A stretch of DNA of 17,209 nt from Polaromonas sp. Lineage in GTDB: Bacteria; Pseudomonadota; Gammaproteobacteria; Burkholderiales; Burkholderiaceae_C. Of the stretch, positions 1-7,554 are shown one piece after another (positions within the stretch are counted from its first letter, which is position 1; every line of letters begins with the position of its first letter). The stretch covers positions 1 to 17,209 of the forward strand of contig JAHFQQ010000024.1 in assembly GCA_023259235.1 (NCBI GenBank). Reading direction: 5' to 3'. The position numbers and the translations under genes were made by a program. The notes under the pieces were generated by a model. That model was not told the origin of the DNA, did not search any database, and saw nothing but the letters and a program-made list of their open reading frames with translations.

Positions 1-390
1 GCGCTGGCGCTCCATGTCGGCTTGTCCCATGGCGCTACGGCCGAGCAGCTTCGCGACGCCGTGCAGGCCTGGCTGATGCGCCAGGCCCGCCGGATTTTCA
101 CCGAGCGGCTGGACCATTTTGCGCCCCATCTGGGCGTGCGCTGGCGCAAGCTCAGCCTGTCCAGCGCCGGCACGCGCTGGGGCAGCGCCAGCGCCGACGG
201 CGCCATCCGCCTGAACTGGCGGCTGGTGCATTTCAAGCTCCCGGTACTCGACTACGTGGTGGTTCACGAGCTGAGCCATCTGCGGGTGATGGACCACAGC
301 CCGCGTTTTTGGGACACCGTGCGGGAGGCGGTACCCGACTATGCCCGGTTGCGCGGCCAGCTCAGGGAGGAAGGCATCCCGCGCTGGTAA
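1..390 (+). CDS. YgjP/WSS1-like zinc metallopeptidase (DUF45), 3' part
   Basis: The reading frame is open from base 1, so the true start lies before the window; the TTG at 22 is only an internal candidate. About 129 residues are visible. The decisive motif is HELSH at bases 265-279, followed by MDHSPRFW. This matches the HExxH zinc site and downstream His of the YgjP/SprT-like family, whose usual form is HELxHxxxxxHxxxFW. The preceding segment (WGSASADGAIRLNWRL) is also typical of YgjP, where it reads WGSCS..G.I.LNWRL. The protein is presumably a cytoplasmic zinc-dependent peptidase; its physiological substrate is not established. The gene ends 183 bases before the next one and shows no link to the signalling cluster. 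Family assignment is secure, function is not. Confidence 0.88.
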   Translation, partial: ALALHVGLSHGATAEQLRDAVQAWLMRQARRIFTERLDHFAPHLGVRWRKLSLSSAGTRWGSASADGAIRLNWRLVHFKLPVLDYVVVHELSHLRVMDHSPRFWDTVREAVPDYARLRGQLREEGIPRW

Positions 391-573
391 GCCCTTGGGC
401 TGCGAGGCTAAAGTTAGCCAGACTGCGGCGCAAAACCGGCAATAGTACCGAAAAATTGAAATTTCGAGTGGAAAAGTACTACAAACAAACGCCATTTTTG
501 GTAACGTCATCAAAACGCGAAATTTATCAAATCAATCGAGTTAAAGTGATGACAATGCCTCAGGAAATCGTTC
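391..573 (+). promoter_or_regulatory. AT-rich intergenic region, putative promoter of the signalling cluster
   Basis: These 183 bases are visibly richer in A and T than the flanking genes and are the longest non-coding stretch in the window. A weak sigma-70-like pair is TTGAAA at 456-461 and TACTAC at 478-483 with a 16-base spacer. AGGAAA at 562-567 is a suitable ribosome binding site for the ATG at 574. No clear terminator hairpin follows the metallopeptidase gene. The promoter assignment is only a motif match. Confidence 0.3.
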
Positions 574-1011
574 ATGAACGATAAGCTTATCCTCGTAGTC
601 GAAGACAATCCCGACCACCTGGAGTTGACTGTTCTGACACTTGAAAATCATGGCGTGAATGCCGAGATTGCGGTGGCGCGCGATGGCGCCCAGGCGCTGG
701 ACTACCTGTTCGGGCAAGGCAGCCATGCGGGGCGCGATACCAGCAGGCAACCGGCATTCGTTCTGCTCGACATGAAGCTGCCCAAGTTGTCGGGCCTTGA
801 TGTGCTGCGCAGCGTGCGCGCCAACCCGTTGACCACGCTGGTGCCGGTGATCATGCTGACGTCGTCCAGCGAACGCTCCGACATGGTGGCGTGCTACCAG
901 GCGGGCGCCAGCGGCTTTGTGCGCAAGCCGGTTGATTTCCTGGAATTCACTGAAAAGCTTGATCGGCTGCAGGCCTACTGGCTGGGCGTCAATGAAGCCA
1001 TCGCGGCCTGA
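574..1011 (+). CDS. Stand-alone receiver-domain response regulator (CheY/Rcp1-like)
   Basis: A 145-residue protein made of one receiver domain with no output domain. The acidic pocket is E10-D11, the phospho-acceptor is D66 in LLDMKLPKLSG, the switch Thr is T96 in IMLTSSS, and the conserved Lys is K118 in VRKPVDF. All the residues needed for phosphotransfer are therefore present. The extended alpha2-beta3 loop and the KLPKLSGLDVL motif resemble Rcp1-type single-domain regulators that sit beside phytochrome-like and multi-PAS kinases. ATG 574 has AGGAAA 6 bases upstream. The large kinase gene starts 70 bases downstream on the same strand, so this is probably its phosphorelay partner, acting by protein contact rather than DNA binding. 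The pairing is inferred from adjacency. Confidence 0.93.
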   Translation: MNDKLILVVEDNPDHLELTVLTLENHGVNAEIAVARDGAQALDYLFGQGSHAGRDTSRQPAFVLLDMKLPKLSGLDVLRSVRANPLTTLVPVIMLTSSSERSDMVACYQAGASGFVRKPVDFLEFTEKLDRLQAYWLGVNEAIAA

Positions 1012-1081
1012 GCGCCGCCCGCTGCCCATCCGGTTCAAACCAGCCTGCCCGATGCGGGCCAGCGCTTGGTAGACTGCCATC

Positions 1082-4000
1082 ATGAAGCTCCAGATCTCGC
1101 TGCGCGCCCGCCTTGTCCTGTTGGTGGTGGCGGCCATTGTGCCGCTGCTTGGCCTTTCCGTTTTCAGGGCCTTGCACAACGCCGATGCCGCCGTCGAGCG
1201 GGCGCTGACCAATCTGCGGGTTGCCGTCTCGCTGGCCGCCTCGAGCCAGCAGCGGGTCACCGAGATGGCGCGTCAGGTGTTGACGGCCATCTCCAATGCG
1301 CCCGTCGTCCGGGAAGGCAAGCCGGATCCCTGCAACCGTTACCTGGGTGAACTTGGCCGGCTGATCCCCAGCTACGCCAACCTCGGTATTGTCGGAACGG
1401 ATGGCTATTCGAGCTGCCACGGCCATGGCTCCGGCAACGGCGCGGCCACATACCTTGGCGACCGCGCCTACTTTCGCGATGCAGTCAGTCGCCGCAGCTT
1501 TGTCGCTGGGCAATACATCGTGGGGCGCTTTACAGGCAAACCGGCTATCCCGTTTGCGATGCCGGTGCTCGACGCGCAAGGCCGTGTCTCGTTCGTTGCC
1601 TATGCCGCCCTTGACCTGACCGAGATGGCCAGATCGATCGCCGCAATCGAGGTGCCACCCGGCGTCTCGCTGGGGATCCATGACCGCAACGGCACCCTGC
1701 TGGCCGGGACGCCCAACGTGCCGCTGCGGATTGGGCAAAAGGCCGCCAGCCCGGTTCTGCTGGAAGCGGTAAGAACCATGGGTACCGGAGTCCGCGAGGG
1801 CCTGGATGGCGCGGGCCGGCAGCGGCTGTGGGCCTTCATGCCCAGCAGCCCGCAGCCGGAGGCGGCGTTTATCGTGGCGGCCAGCATGGACCGCAGCCTG
1901 GTCGTCGGACCCAGCCTGCGCCAGTTGGAGCTTGAGATTGCCGTGCTGGCGCTGCTGGCGTTTCTGGGGGGGTGGCTGGCCTGGGGCATGGCCGGGCGCG
2001 CCATTGTGCTGCCCACCACGAAAATTCTTGCGGTCACCGGCCAGCTTCAGCAAGGGCGGCTGGACGCGCGAATCTCGCTCAATCCGCGCGACAGCGGCGG
2101 GGAATTTTCGGAAATAGCCACCAGCATCAACCGCATGGCCGACTCCTTGCAGGCACAGCGCGAGGCGCTGAAGGCGGAACTGGCGAGCAGCCAGACGGCG
2201 CGGCACAGGCTGCAGGACGCGCAGCGGCTGGGCCGCATTGGCTACTGGCAGTATGACCTTTCTACCCAATGGGTCTGGTGGTCCGATGAAATTTATGGCC
2301 TGCTGGGTCTGGAGCACGGCCAGCTTGACAACAGCTACCAGGGCTTGCTGCAGCGCGTTCATCCGGATGATCGTGTGGCGTTCGACGCGGCGCGAGACGC
2401 AGCGGTGCAGTCCGGTACCGCGCTGGACCAGGAGTTTCGCATCATCACGGCGGCTGGCGCGGTGCGCTGGATTCATCTGCTCGGCAGGGTCCATGGCTCC
2501 GACGACGGCGCGCAGCCCGCACACCGCTCGGGCGTGATTCAGGACATCACCGAGCGGCATGAGGCGCAGGCGCAAATGCGCCTGCTTGAAACCTGCATTG
2601 CCCATCTGAACGACATCGTGATCATTACCGAAGGCGAGCCGATCAGGGGCGTGGGTCGCCGCACTGTTTTTGTCAACGATGCGTTTGAGTGCATCACCGG
2701 CTACCGCCGTGAAGAGGTGCTGGGCCAATCACTGATCTTTCTGAATGGCCCCGACACGGACCGGGCTGTGCTCGACCGGATTCGCGTAGAACGCAACAAG
2801 AGGCAGCGGGTGCGGGCCGAGTTGATCAACTACACCAAGGGCGGGAAACCGTTCTGGGTTGAATTTGATAGTATGCCCGTTGAAAATCGCACGGGCAAAC
2901 TGACGCATTGGGTGACGGTGGGGCGTGACGTCACTGCGCGCAAGCAGGCAGAGCAGGCATTGAGCGACAGCGAGCAGCGCTATGCGGCGCTGTTCGAGGC
3001 GGCGCCGGTGCCGATGTGGGTATTCGATGCCGACACCCACCAATTTCTGACAGTCAACCAGGCGGCAATGAAAAGCTACGGTTATTCGGCCGAGGAGTTC
3101 CGCTCGATGACGATTTCCGATATTCACCCCGAGTCTGAGCTTGGTCATTTGCACCAGATTCTGAGCAAACAGGTACGCTGGCGAAAAGGTGCTTGGCAGC
3201 ATCGCCGCAAAGACGGCTCGGCGTTTCCGGTGGAGGTCGTTTCGAAGTCAGTACAACATGCCGGCCGCGCGGCGCGCTTTGCGGTCGCGCTGGACATCAG
3301 CGAGCAGGTCAAGGCCGAAAAAGACGTGGCCGAGCATCTGTTTACCTTGCAGCGCGCCGCCGATGCCGCCCAGGCCATCACCTGGCACCAGACGCTCCAG
3401 GGCGCACTGCAGGAGGTGGCCGATCAGGCGCGCGGCGTGATCGGCGCGCATCAGGCGGTGGTGAATCTTCACAAGGGCAACGATGCATGGGCGTGGGACA
3501 GCAATACCCGGTCGCTTTCCGATAAATACGCCTGCTACCGCGGCCTGCAGCATGGCCTGGACGGCAGCGGCATTTACGCGCTGGTTTGCGAAACCAACCG
3601 TTCCATGCGCCTGACGCAGGCCGAACTGGAGGCGCACCCGCGCTGGCGCGGCTTTGGCAGCTATGCCAGCCGGCATCCGCCGATGCGCGGCTGGCTGGCG
3701 GTGCCGCTGGTCGGCCATGACGGCAGGAATATCGGCCTGCTGCAACTTTCGGACAAATTCGAGGGCGAGTTTACGCAACAGGATGAATATGTGGCGCTGG
3801 AGCTGGCGCAACTGGCCTCGGCCGCGCTGGAAAATGCCCGGCTGATCGAGGAAGTGGGCCAACTCAATGCCGGGCTGGAACACAAGGTAGCTGAGCGCAC
3901 CGCTGCCTTGGTACAGCAGGAGGCCATGTTCCGCGCCGTGTCCGATCAGGCGCCGCAGGTAATCTGGATGGCCGACTCGCGCGGCGTGCTCAAGTACATT

Positions 4001-4987
4001 AACCGGGCCTGGCTTGATCTGGCGGGTGGCAAGGCGGAGGATTGGCTGAGTGGCGACAAGAGATGGTACGAGCTCATTCATCCTGAAGACCTGCCCGTGG
4101 TCAATGAGAACTGGCGCGTAGCCAGTTCTGATTTGTCGCTGTTTTCAGGCACCCGGCGGATACGCGCCAGGGACGGCAGCTACCACGCCATGGCCTACCG
4201 GGCCTCGCCGGTGCTTGACGAGCAGGGCAAGGTGCTGTTCTGGGTTGGCATTGATGCTGACATCACCGAGATCAAGGCGGTGGAGGCCGCCCTGCGCCTG
4301 GCCAACCAGGAGCTTGAAACGTTCTCGTATTCGGTCTCGCATGATTTGCGCTCGCCGCTCAACACCATTTCGGGCTTTAGCCAGTTGCTGGCCAAGCAAC
4401 TGGGCGGCAGCGGCAACGACAAGCTGCGCCATTACTTGTCGCGGATTCAGGCCGGGACGGCGCAGATGGGGCAATTGATTGCCGACCTGCTGGCGCTTTC
4501 ACAAGTGTTGCGCGTTACGCTGCACCATGAGGTGGTGGACTTGTCGGCGATGGCGCGAAGTATTACCGATGACCTGCAGGCGCAACCGGGCAAGCGCCAG
4601 GTGGCGCTGCGCATTGACAGCGGCCTGCAGGCGCAGGCCGATGCGGGTCTGCTGCGGGTGGTGCTGGAAAACCTGCTGGGCAATGCCTGGAAGTTCAGCG
4701 CGCAGCAAGCGCAGGCCGAGATCAGCGTCGGCCAGACCCTGGACGCGGCCGGCGAGCCGGTGTTCTTTGTGCGCGACAACGGCGTGGGCTTTGACATGGC
4801 CTATGCCGACAAGTTGTTCACCCCGTTTCAGCGCCTGCATGCGGTAACGGAGTTTGCCGGAACCGGCATTGGGCTGGCCACCGTCAGGCGCGTGATCGAG
4901 CGGCACGGCGGCCGGCTTTGGGCTGATGCCGCACCCGGGCGCGGGGCGACATTTTTCTTCACGTTGCCCAGGCGGACGCTGCCCTGA
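1082..4987 (+). CDS. Membrane-bound multi-PAS/GAF sensor histidine kinase
   Basis: 1301 residues. Order read from the sequence: transmembrane helix about 9-28; periplasmic double-Cache-like sensor about 35-280; second transmembrane helix about 283-303; HAMP about 304-358; PAS about 380-495, 500-622 and 630-745; GAF about 750-920; short coiled coil; PAS about 945-1067; HisKA; HATPase. The H-box is SYSVSHDLRSPL with phospho-accepting H1087. The N-box is LENLLGNAWKF (N1201), the G1 box DNGVGFD (1232-1238) and the G2 box GTGIGLA (1260-1266), so all catalytic elements are intact. There is no attached receiver, so phosphate must pass to separate proteins; the flanking receiver genes are the obvious candidates. 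Ligands are unknown. The start is the ATG followed by a typical N-terminal anchor; its ribosome binding site is weak. Confidence 0.94.
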   Translation: MKLQISLRARLVLLVVAAIVPLLGLSVFRALHNADAAVERALTNLRVAVSLAASSQQRVTEMARQVLTAISNAPVVREGKPDPCNRYLGELGRLIPSYANLGIVGTDGYSSCHGHGSGNGAATYLGDRAYFRDAVSRRSFVAGQYIVGRFTGKPAIPFAMPVLDAQGRVSFVAYAALDLTEMARSIAAIEVPPGVSLGIHDRNGTLLAGTPNVPLRIGQKAASPVLLEAVRTMGTGVREGLDGAGRQRLWAFMPSSPQPEAAFIVAASMDRSLVVGPSLRQLELEIAVLALLAFLGGWLAWGMAGRAIVLPTTKILAVTGQLQQGRLDARISLNPRDSGGEFSEIATSINRMADSLQAQREALKAELASSQTARHRLQDAQRLGRIGYWQYDLSTQWVWWSDEIYGLLGLEHGQLDNSYQGLLQRVHPDDRVAFDAARDAAVQSGTALDQEFRIITAAGAVRWIHLLGRVHGSDDGAQPAHRSGVIQDITERHEAQAQMRLLETCIAHLNDIVIITEGEPIRGVGRRTVFVNDAFECITGYRREEVLGQSLIFLNGPDTDRAVLDRIRVERNKRQRVRAELINYTKGGKPFWVEFDSMPVENRTGKLTHWVTVGRDVTARKQAEQALSDSEQRYAALFEAAPVPMWVFDADTHQFLTVNQAAMKSYGYSAEEFRSMTISDIHPESELGHLHQILSKQVRWRKGAWQHRRKDGSAFPVEVVSKSVQHAGRAARFAVALDISEQVKAEKDVAEHLFTLQRAADAAQAITWHQTLQGALQEVADQARGVIGAHQAVVNLHKGNDAWAWDSNTRSLSDKYACYRGLQHGLDGSGIYALVCETNRSMRLTQAELEAHPRWRGFGSYASRHPPMRGWLAVPLVGHDGRNIGLLQLSDKFEGEFTQQDEYVALELAQLASAALENARLIEEVGQLNAGLEHKVAERTAALVQQEAMFRAVSDQAPQVIWMADSRGVLKYINRAWLDLAGGKAEDWLSGDKRWYELIHPEDLPVVNENWRVASSDLSLFSGTRRIRARDGSYHAMAYRASPVLDEQGKVLFWVGIDADITEIKAVEAALRLANQELETFSYSVSHDLRSPLNTISGFSQLLAKQLGGSGNDKLRHYLSRIQAGTAQMGQLIADLLALSQVLRVTLHHEVVDLSAMARSITDDLQAQPGKRQVALRIDSGLQAQADAGLLRVVLENLLGNAWKFSAQQAQAEISVGQTLDAAGEPVFFVRDNGVGFDMAYADKLFTPFQRLHAVTEFAGTGIGLATVRRVIERHGGRLWADAAPGRGATFFFTLPRRTLP

Positions 4988-5098
4988 CTTGCCCCCTGAC
5001 GGTCCACGCGGTTGCGCCCAACTGCAATTTCCGCAACGAAACGGCCGAATTGACTAAAATGGGAAAAATGATGAACGATACTTATTCCGTTGCTATTT

Positions 5099-5740
5099 AT
5101 GGCCTCTGAGCCGAAATCCTTCGAGGCGGCCATCACCGCCCCAAACTTCTCAAGCGACGACTACTGTGGCACGAGTTATGCTGCCAAGGTGCTCGGCCTG
5201 TCGGTTGCCACGGTGCAATCGCTGGTTGAAAAAGGCGAAATCGAAGCCTGGAAAACGCTGGGGGGCCACCGCCGCATCGCGCTGCGGTCACTCAACGACT
5301 ACCTGGCCAAAAATAGCCCGAAACTGGCGCGCGCCGACATCAACCCCCATCACCGCTTGCGCGTGCTGATTGTCGAAGATGACGAGAATAGCCGGGAGTT
5401 GTACCGTTGCCAGCTTGAGGAATGGGATTTGCCAATTGATTGCACCTGGATGACCTCGGCACTGGAGGCCCTGATGGATATTGCCAGCATGCGCCCGGAT
5501 GTACTGATCACGGATTTGTCGATGCCCGGCGTGGACGGGTTTGAAATGCTCAAAGCCCTGAAACGCAATCCGCAACTGGCAGCCATGCAGATCGTGGTGA
5601 TCACCGGCCTGCCGGGCCAGGCGATCGCCGAACGCGGCGGCCTTCCGCCCAATTCAAGCCTGCTGCAAAAGCCGGTCAATTTTGACTGGCTGCAGGGTTA
5701 TCTGACGGCGCTCGTGGCGGCCAGCATCAAGTGGCGTTAG
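5099..5740 (+). CDS. Response regulator with N-terminal excisionase/MerR-like HTH and C-terminal receiver
   Basis: About 213 residues from ATG 5099; TTG 5090 would add three. Residues about 25-69 form an excisionase/MerR-type winged helix (HTH_17-like): a TSYAAKVLGLS helix pair, VATVQSLVEKGEIEAWKT, then GGHRRI, the usual wing signature, and a following helix SLNDYL. Residues about 86-205 form a receiver with acidic pocket E93-D95, phospho-acceptor D139 in LITDLSMPGVDGFEML, T169 and K191 (QKPVNF). The order is the reverse of most response regulators, which carry the receiver first. It probably binds DNA under control of a neighbouring kinase; targets are unknown. No good ribosome binding site precedes either start, and a 13-codon upstream frame overlaps it. 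Confidence 0.88.
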   Translation: MASEPKSFEAAITAPNFSSDDYCGTSYAAKVLGLSVATVQSLVEKGEIEAWKTLGGHRRIALRSLNDYLAKNSPKLARADINPHHRLRVLIVEDDENSRELYRCQLEEWDLPIDCTWMTSALEALMDIASMRPDVLITDLSMPGVDGFEMLKALKRNPQLAAMQIVVITGLPGQAIAERGGLPPNSSLLQKPVNFDWLQGYLTALVAASIKWR

Positions 5741-5811
5741 GGAGCCTGACAGCAACACTAAATTGGCGTGTCATTGGCACGAAACTCCCGGACCGCCGGC
5801 AGGTCTGAATC

Positions 5812-7458
5812 TTGCAGGAACTCAACCAGATCGCTCCCATGCACCGATCACTCAGCCAACTCAAGCACCTACTGGGCAGCAAGCCAGGGCATGGTGTGGC
5901 CAGCGTGGCGGCCGGGCAGGTGACTCAAGACGGCGGCGCGCCAGGCGCGGAACAGGCTGCAACGGAGCCGGCGCAGCGGCCCTGGGGGTCTGTGGATCCG
6001 GCCAGCAGCGGAATCGTCCGGCTCGACTTCAATGGGTGCATCACCGAGGCCAACGCGCAGGCGCTTGGAATGCTTCACGGAACGCTGGCTGACATGCTCG
6101 GCCGTGACTTTTGGGAGGTGGTGCCGCAAGACATTGCGGAGCAGTATCAGGCGGCTACCGCCAAGGCTCTGAGCTTGTCGGCGCAACACGCCTTTATTGC
6201 CAGCAATAGGTTTGATGGCAGCTGGATCGAATACAGCTTGACGCGGCAGGCTTCGGGGTTCGTTGTCAGCCTCAGGGACGTGGCTTCCACGCAGAGCCTG
6301 CTGCGCTTGCTGGACGACAGCGAAAGCTACAGCCAGCTCATTTTTGAGGCCAACCCCAACGCCATGTGGCTGTTCGAGAGCAGTTCGCTGCGGATTCTGG
6401 CAGTCAACCAGGCCGCTGTCAGGTTTTACGGCATTGCGCGCAAGGAGTTTTTGACACTGCGCGTTGGTGCGCTGTTTCCGGACGGGGAGGGCGCCGCGCT
6501 GCTCAGTGCACTGGAGTCTGGAACCGGCAGCCGGGGCGGACGCGTCAACATGCAGTTGTGCAAGCAGCGCAAGAAAGATGGGCAACTGGTGCTGGTGGAA
6601 CTGGCCTGGGGCATCGTCAACCGGGACGGCCGGCAGGCAGTGCTGGTGAGCCTGGCCGATGTCACGGAGCGTCATCTGGCGGACGGCGATTTGCGGCGCG
6701 CCAATGCAAGGCTGGAGGAAGAGCTGGCACGGATGCAGGGCGAGCTCAAGAGCACTCAGCGTGATCTGGCCGCCTTTACGGCGGCGGTCACCAGCGACCT
6801 GAACGACGCCTTGCATGTGACCAACGGTTTTGCCACGACGCTGGCGGAACGGTATGGTGACGTGCTCGACGAGCAGGCGCGGCATTATGTCAGCCGCATC
6901 CAGGCCAGCACGCGCCAGTTGGCCCGGATGGTTGACGACTTGCGAACGCTGGTGCAGTTGCCGCTGCATTCGGTGCCCCTTGCAAAGACCGATCTGGTGC
7001 CGCTGTGCAAGGAGGTTATCGCTGGCTTGCGCAGGCAGGAGCCCGCCCGGGTCGTGTCGATCGAGCTGCCGGAGAGCATGCCGCTGGCCGGTGATGAGGC
7101 TCTGCTCATGAAGGCCCTGGCCTGTCTGCTGGGCAATGCCTGGAAATTCACCGCCAAAAAGGCCGAGGCCTGGATTACGGTGGCGCTGCTGCCTGGCAAG
7201 ACTCCCGGTGAGCTGGTGCTGCAGGTGTCCGACAACGGGGTCGGCTTTGATGCGGCCTACAGCGGGCGGCTTTTCACCGCGTTTGTGCGCCTGCATTCGT
7301 CGGCGGACTTTCCCGGCAACGGCCTGGGGCTGGCGATTGTCAAGCGCGTGGCCGAGCGGCACGGCGGCAGGGTCTGGGCGGAAACCACCGAGCAGGTCGG
7401 ATCGAGTTTTTTCATGACGCTGCCGCAGCACGCTGCCAGCGCCTCGACCAGATTGTGA
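5812..7458 (+). CDS. Soluble PAS-PAS histidine-kinase-like protein lacking the phospho-accepting His
   Basis: 548 residues from TTG 5812, which has AGGT 7 bases upstream; ATG 5839 is an alternative. No membrane segment or signal peptide is seen. PAS-like domains lie at about 60-160 and 168-287, then a coiled coil at about 287-320, a HisKA-like dimerisation region at about 318-385 and an HATPase at about 425-538. Where the preceding kinase has VSHDLRSPL, this protein has VTSDLNDAL: the His is S328 (AGC, bases 6793-6795) and the Pro is A333. The ATP-binding side is largely kept: N442 in LLGNAWKF, DNGVGFD 474-480 and GNGLGLA 502-508, although A437-C438 replace the Glu-Asn of the N-box. The C-terminal half is clearly paralogous to the upstream kinase. 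It may be a pseudokinase, a dimerisation partner or a phosphatase-type regulator. Confidence 0.88.
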   Translation: MQELNQIAPMHRSLSQLKHLLGSKPGHGVASVAAGQVTQDGGAPGAEQAATEPAQRPWGSVDPASSGIVRLDFNGCITEANAQALGMLHGTLADMLGRDFWEVVPQDIAEQYQAATAKALSLSAQHAFIASNRFDGSWIEYSLTRQASGFVVSLRDVASTQSLLRLLDDSESYSQLIFEANPNAMWLFESSSLRILAVNQAAVRFYGIARKEFLTLRVGALFPDGEGAALLSALESGTGSRGGRVNMQLCKQRKKDGQLVLVELAWGIVNRDGRQAVLVSLADVTERHLADGDLRRANARLEEELARMQGELKSTQRDLAAFTAAVTSDLNDALHVTNGFATTLAERYGDVLDEQARHYVSRIQASTRQLARMVDDLRTLVQLPLHSVPLAKTDLVPLCKEVIAGLRRQEPARVVSIELPESMPLAGDEALLMKALACLLGNAWKFTAKKAEAWITVALLPGKTPGELVLQVSDNGVGFDAAYSGRLFTAFVRLHSSADFPGNGLGLAIVKRVAERHGGRVWAETTEQVGSSFFMTLPQHAASASTRL

Positions 7459-7554
7459 TGCTCTGTTTACAATAGCAACCTGTCCAGGCGGCTAGCGGGC
7501 TGCAGGCATGAAATGCTTAAGTTCCCGGTAATTCCTCGGGTGCTTCGGGGGGCC
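7459..7554. other. Convergent intergenic region without a clear terminator
   Basis: These 96 bases separate the 3' ends of the rightward kinase-like gene and the leftward hydrolase gene. A short inverted repeat, GGCC-TCA-GGCC (7551-7561), straddles the hydrolase stop codon. No hairpin with a T-tract is visible in either direction, so any termination here is not of the simple intrinsic type that can be recognised by eye. Confidence 0.4.

Noticed and set aside
989..2728. 579-codon open frame on the minus strand opposite the large kinase gene
   Set aside because: It mirrors the third-position GC bias of the real gene, has no recognisable domain and is rich in Arg, Gln and His, as antisense shadows are. 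The plus-strand frame has a full kinase architecture.
5869..7431. 520-codon open frame on the minus strand opposite the PAS-PAS kinase-like gene
   Set aside because: Same GC-bias shadow effect; the plus-strand protein shows PAS and ATPase motifs, the antisense one none.
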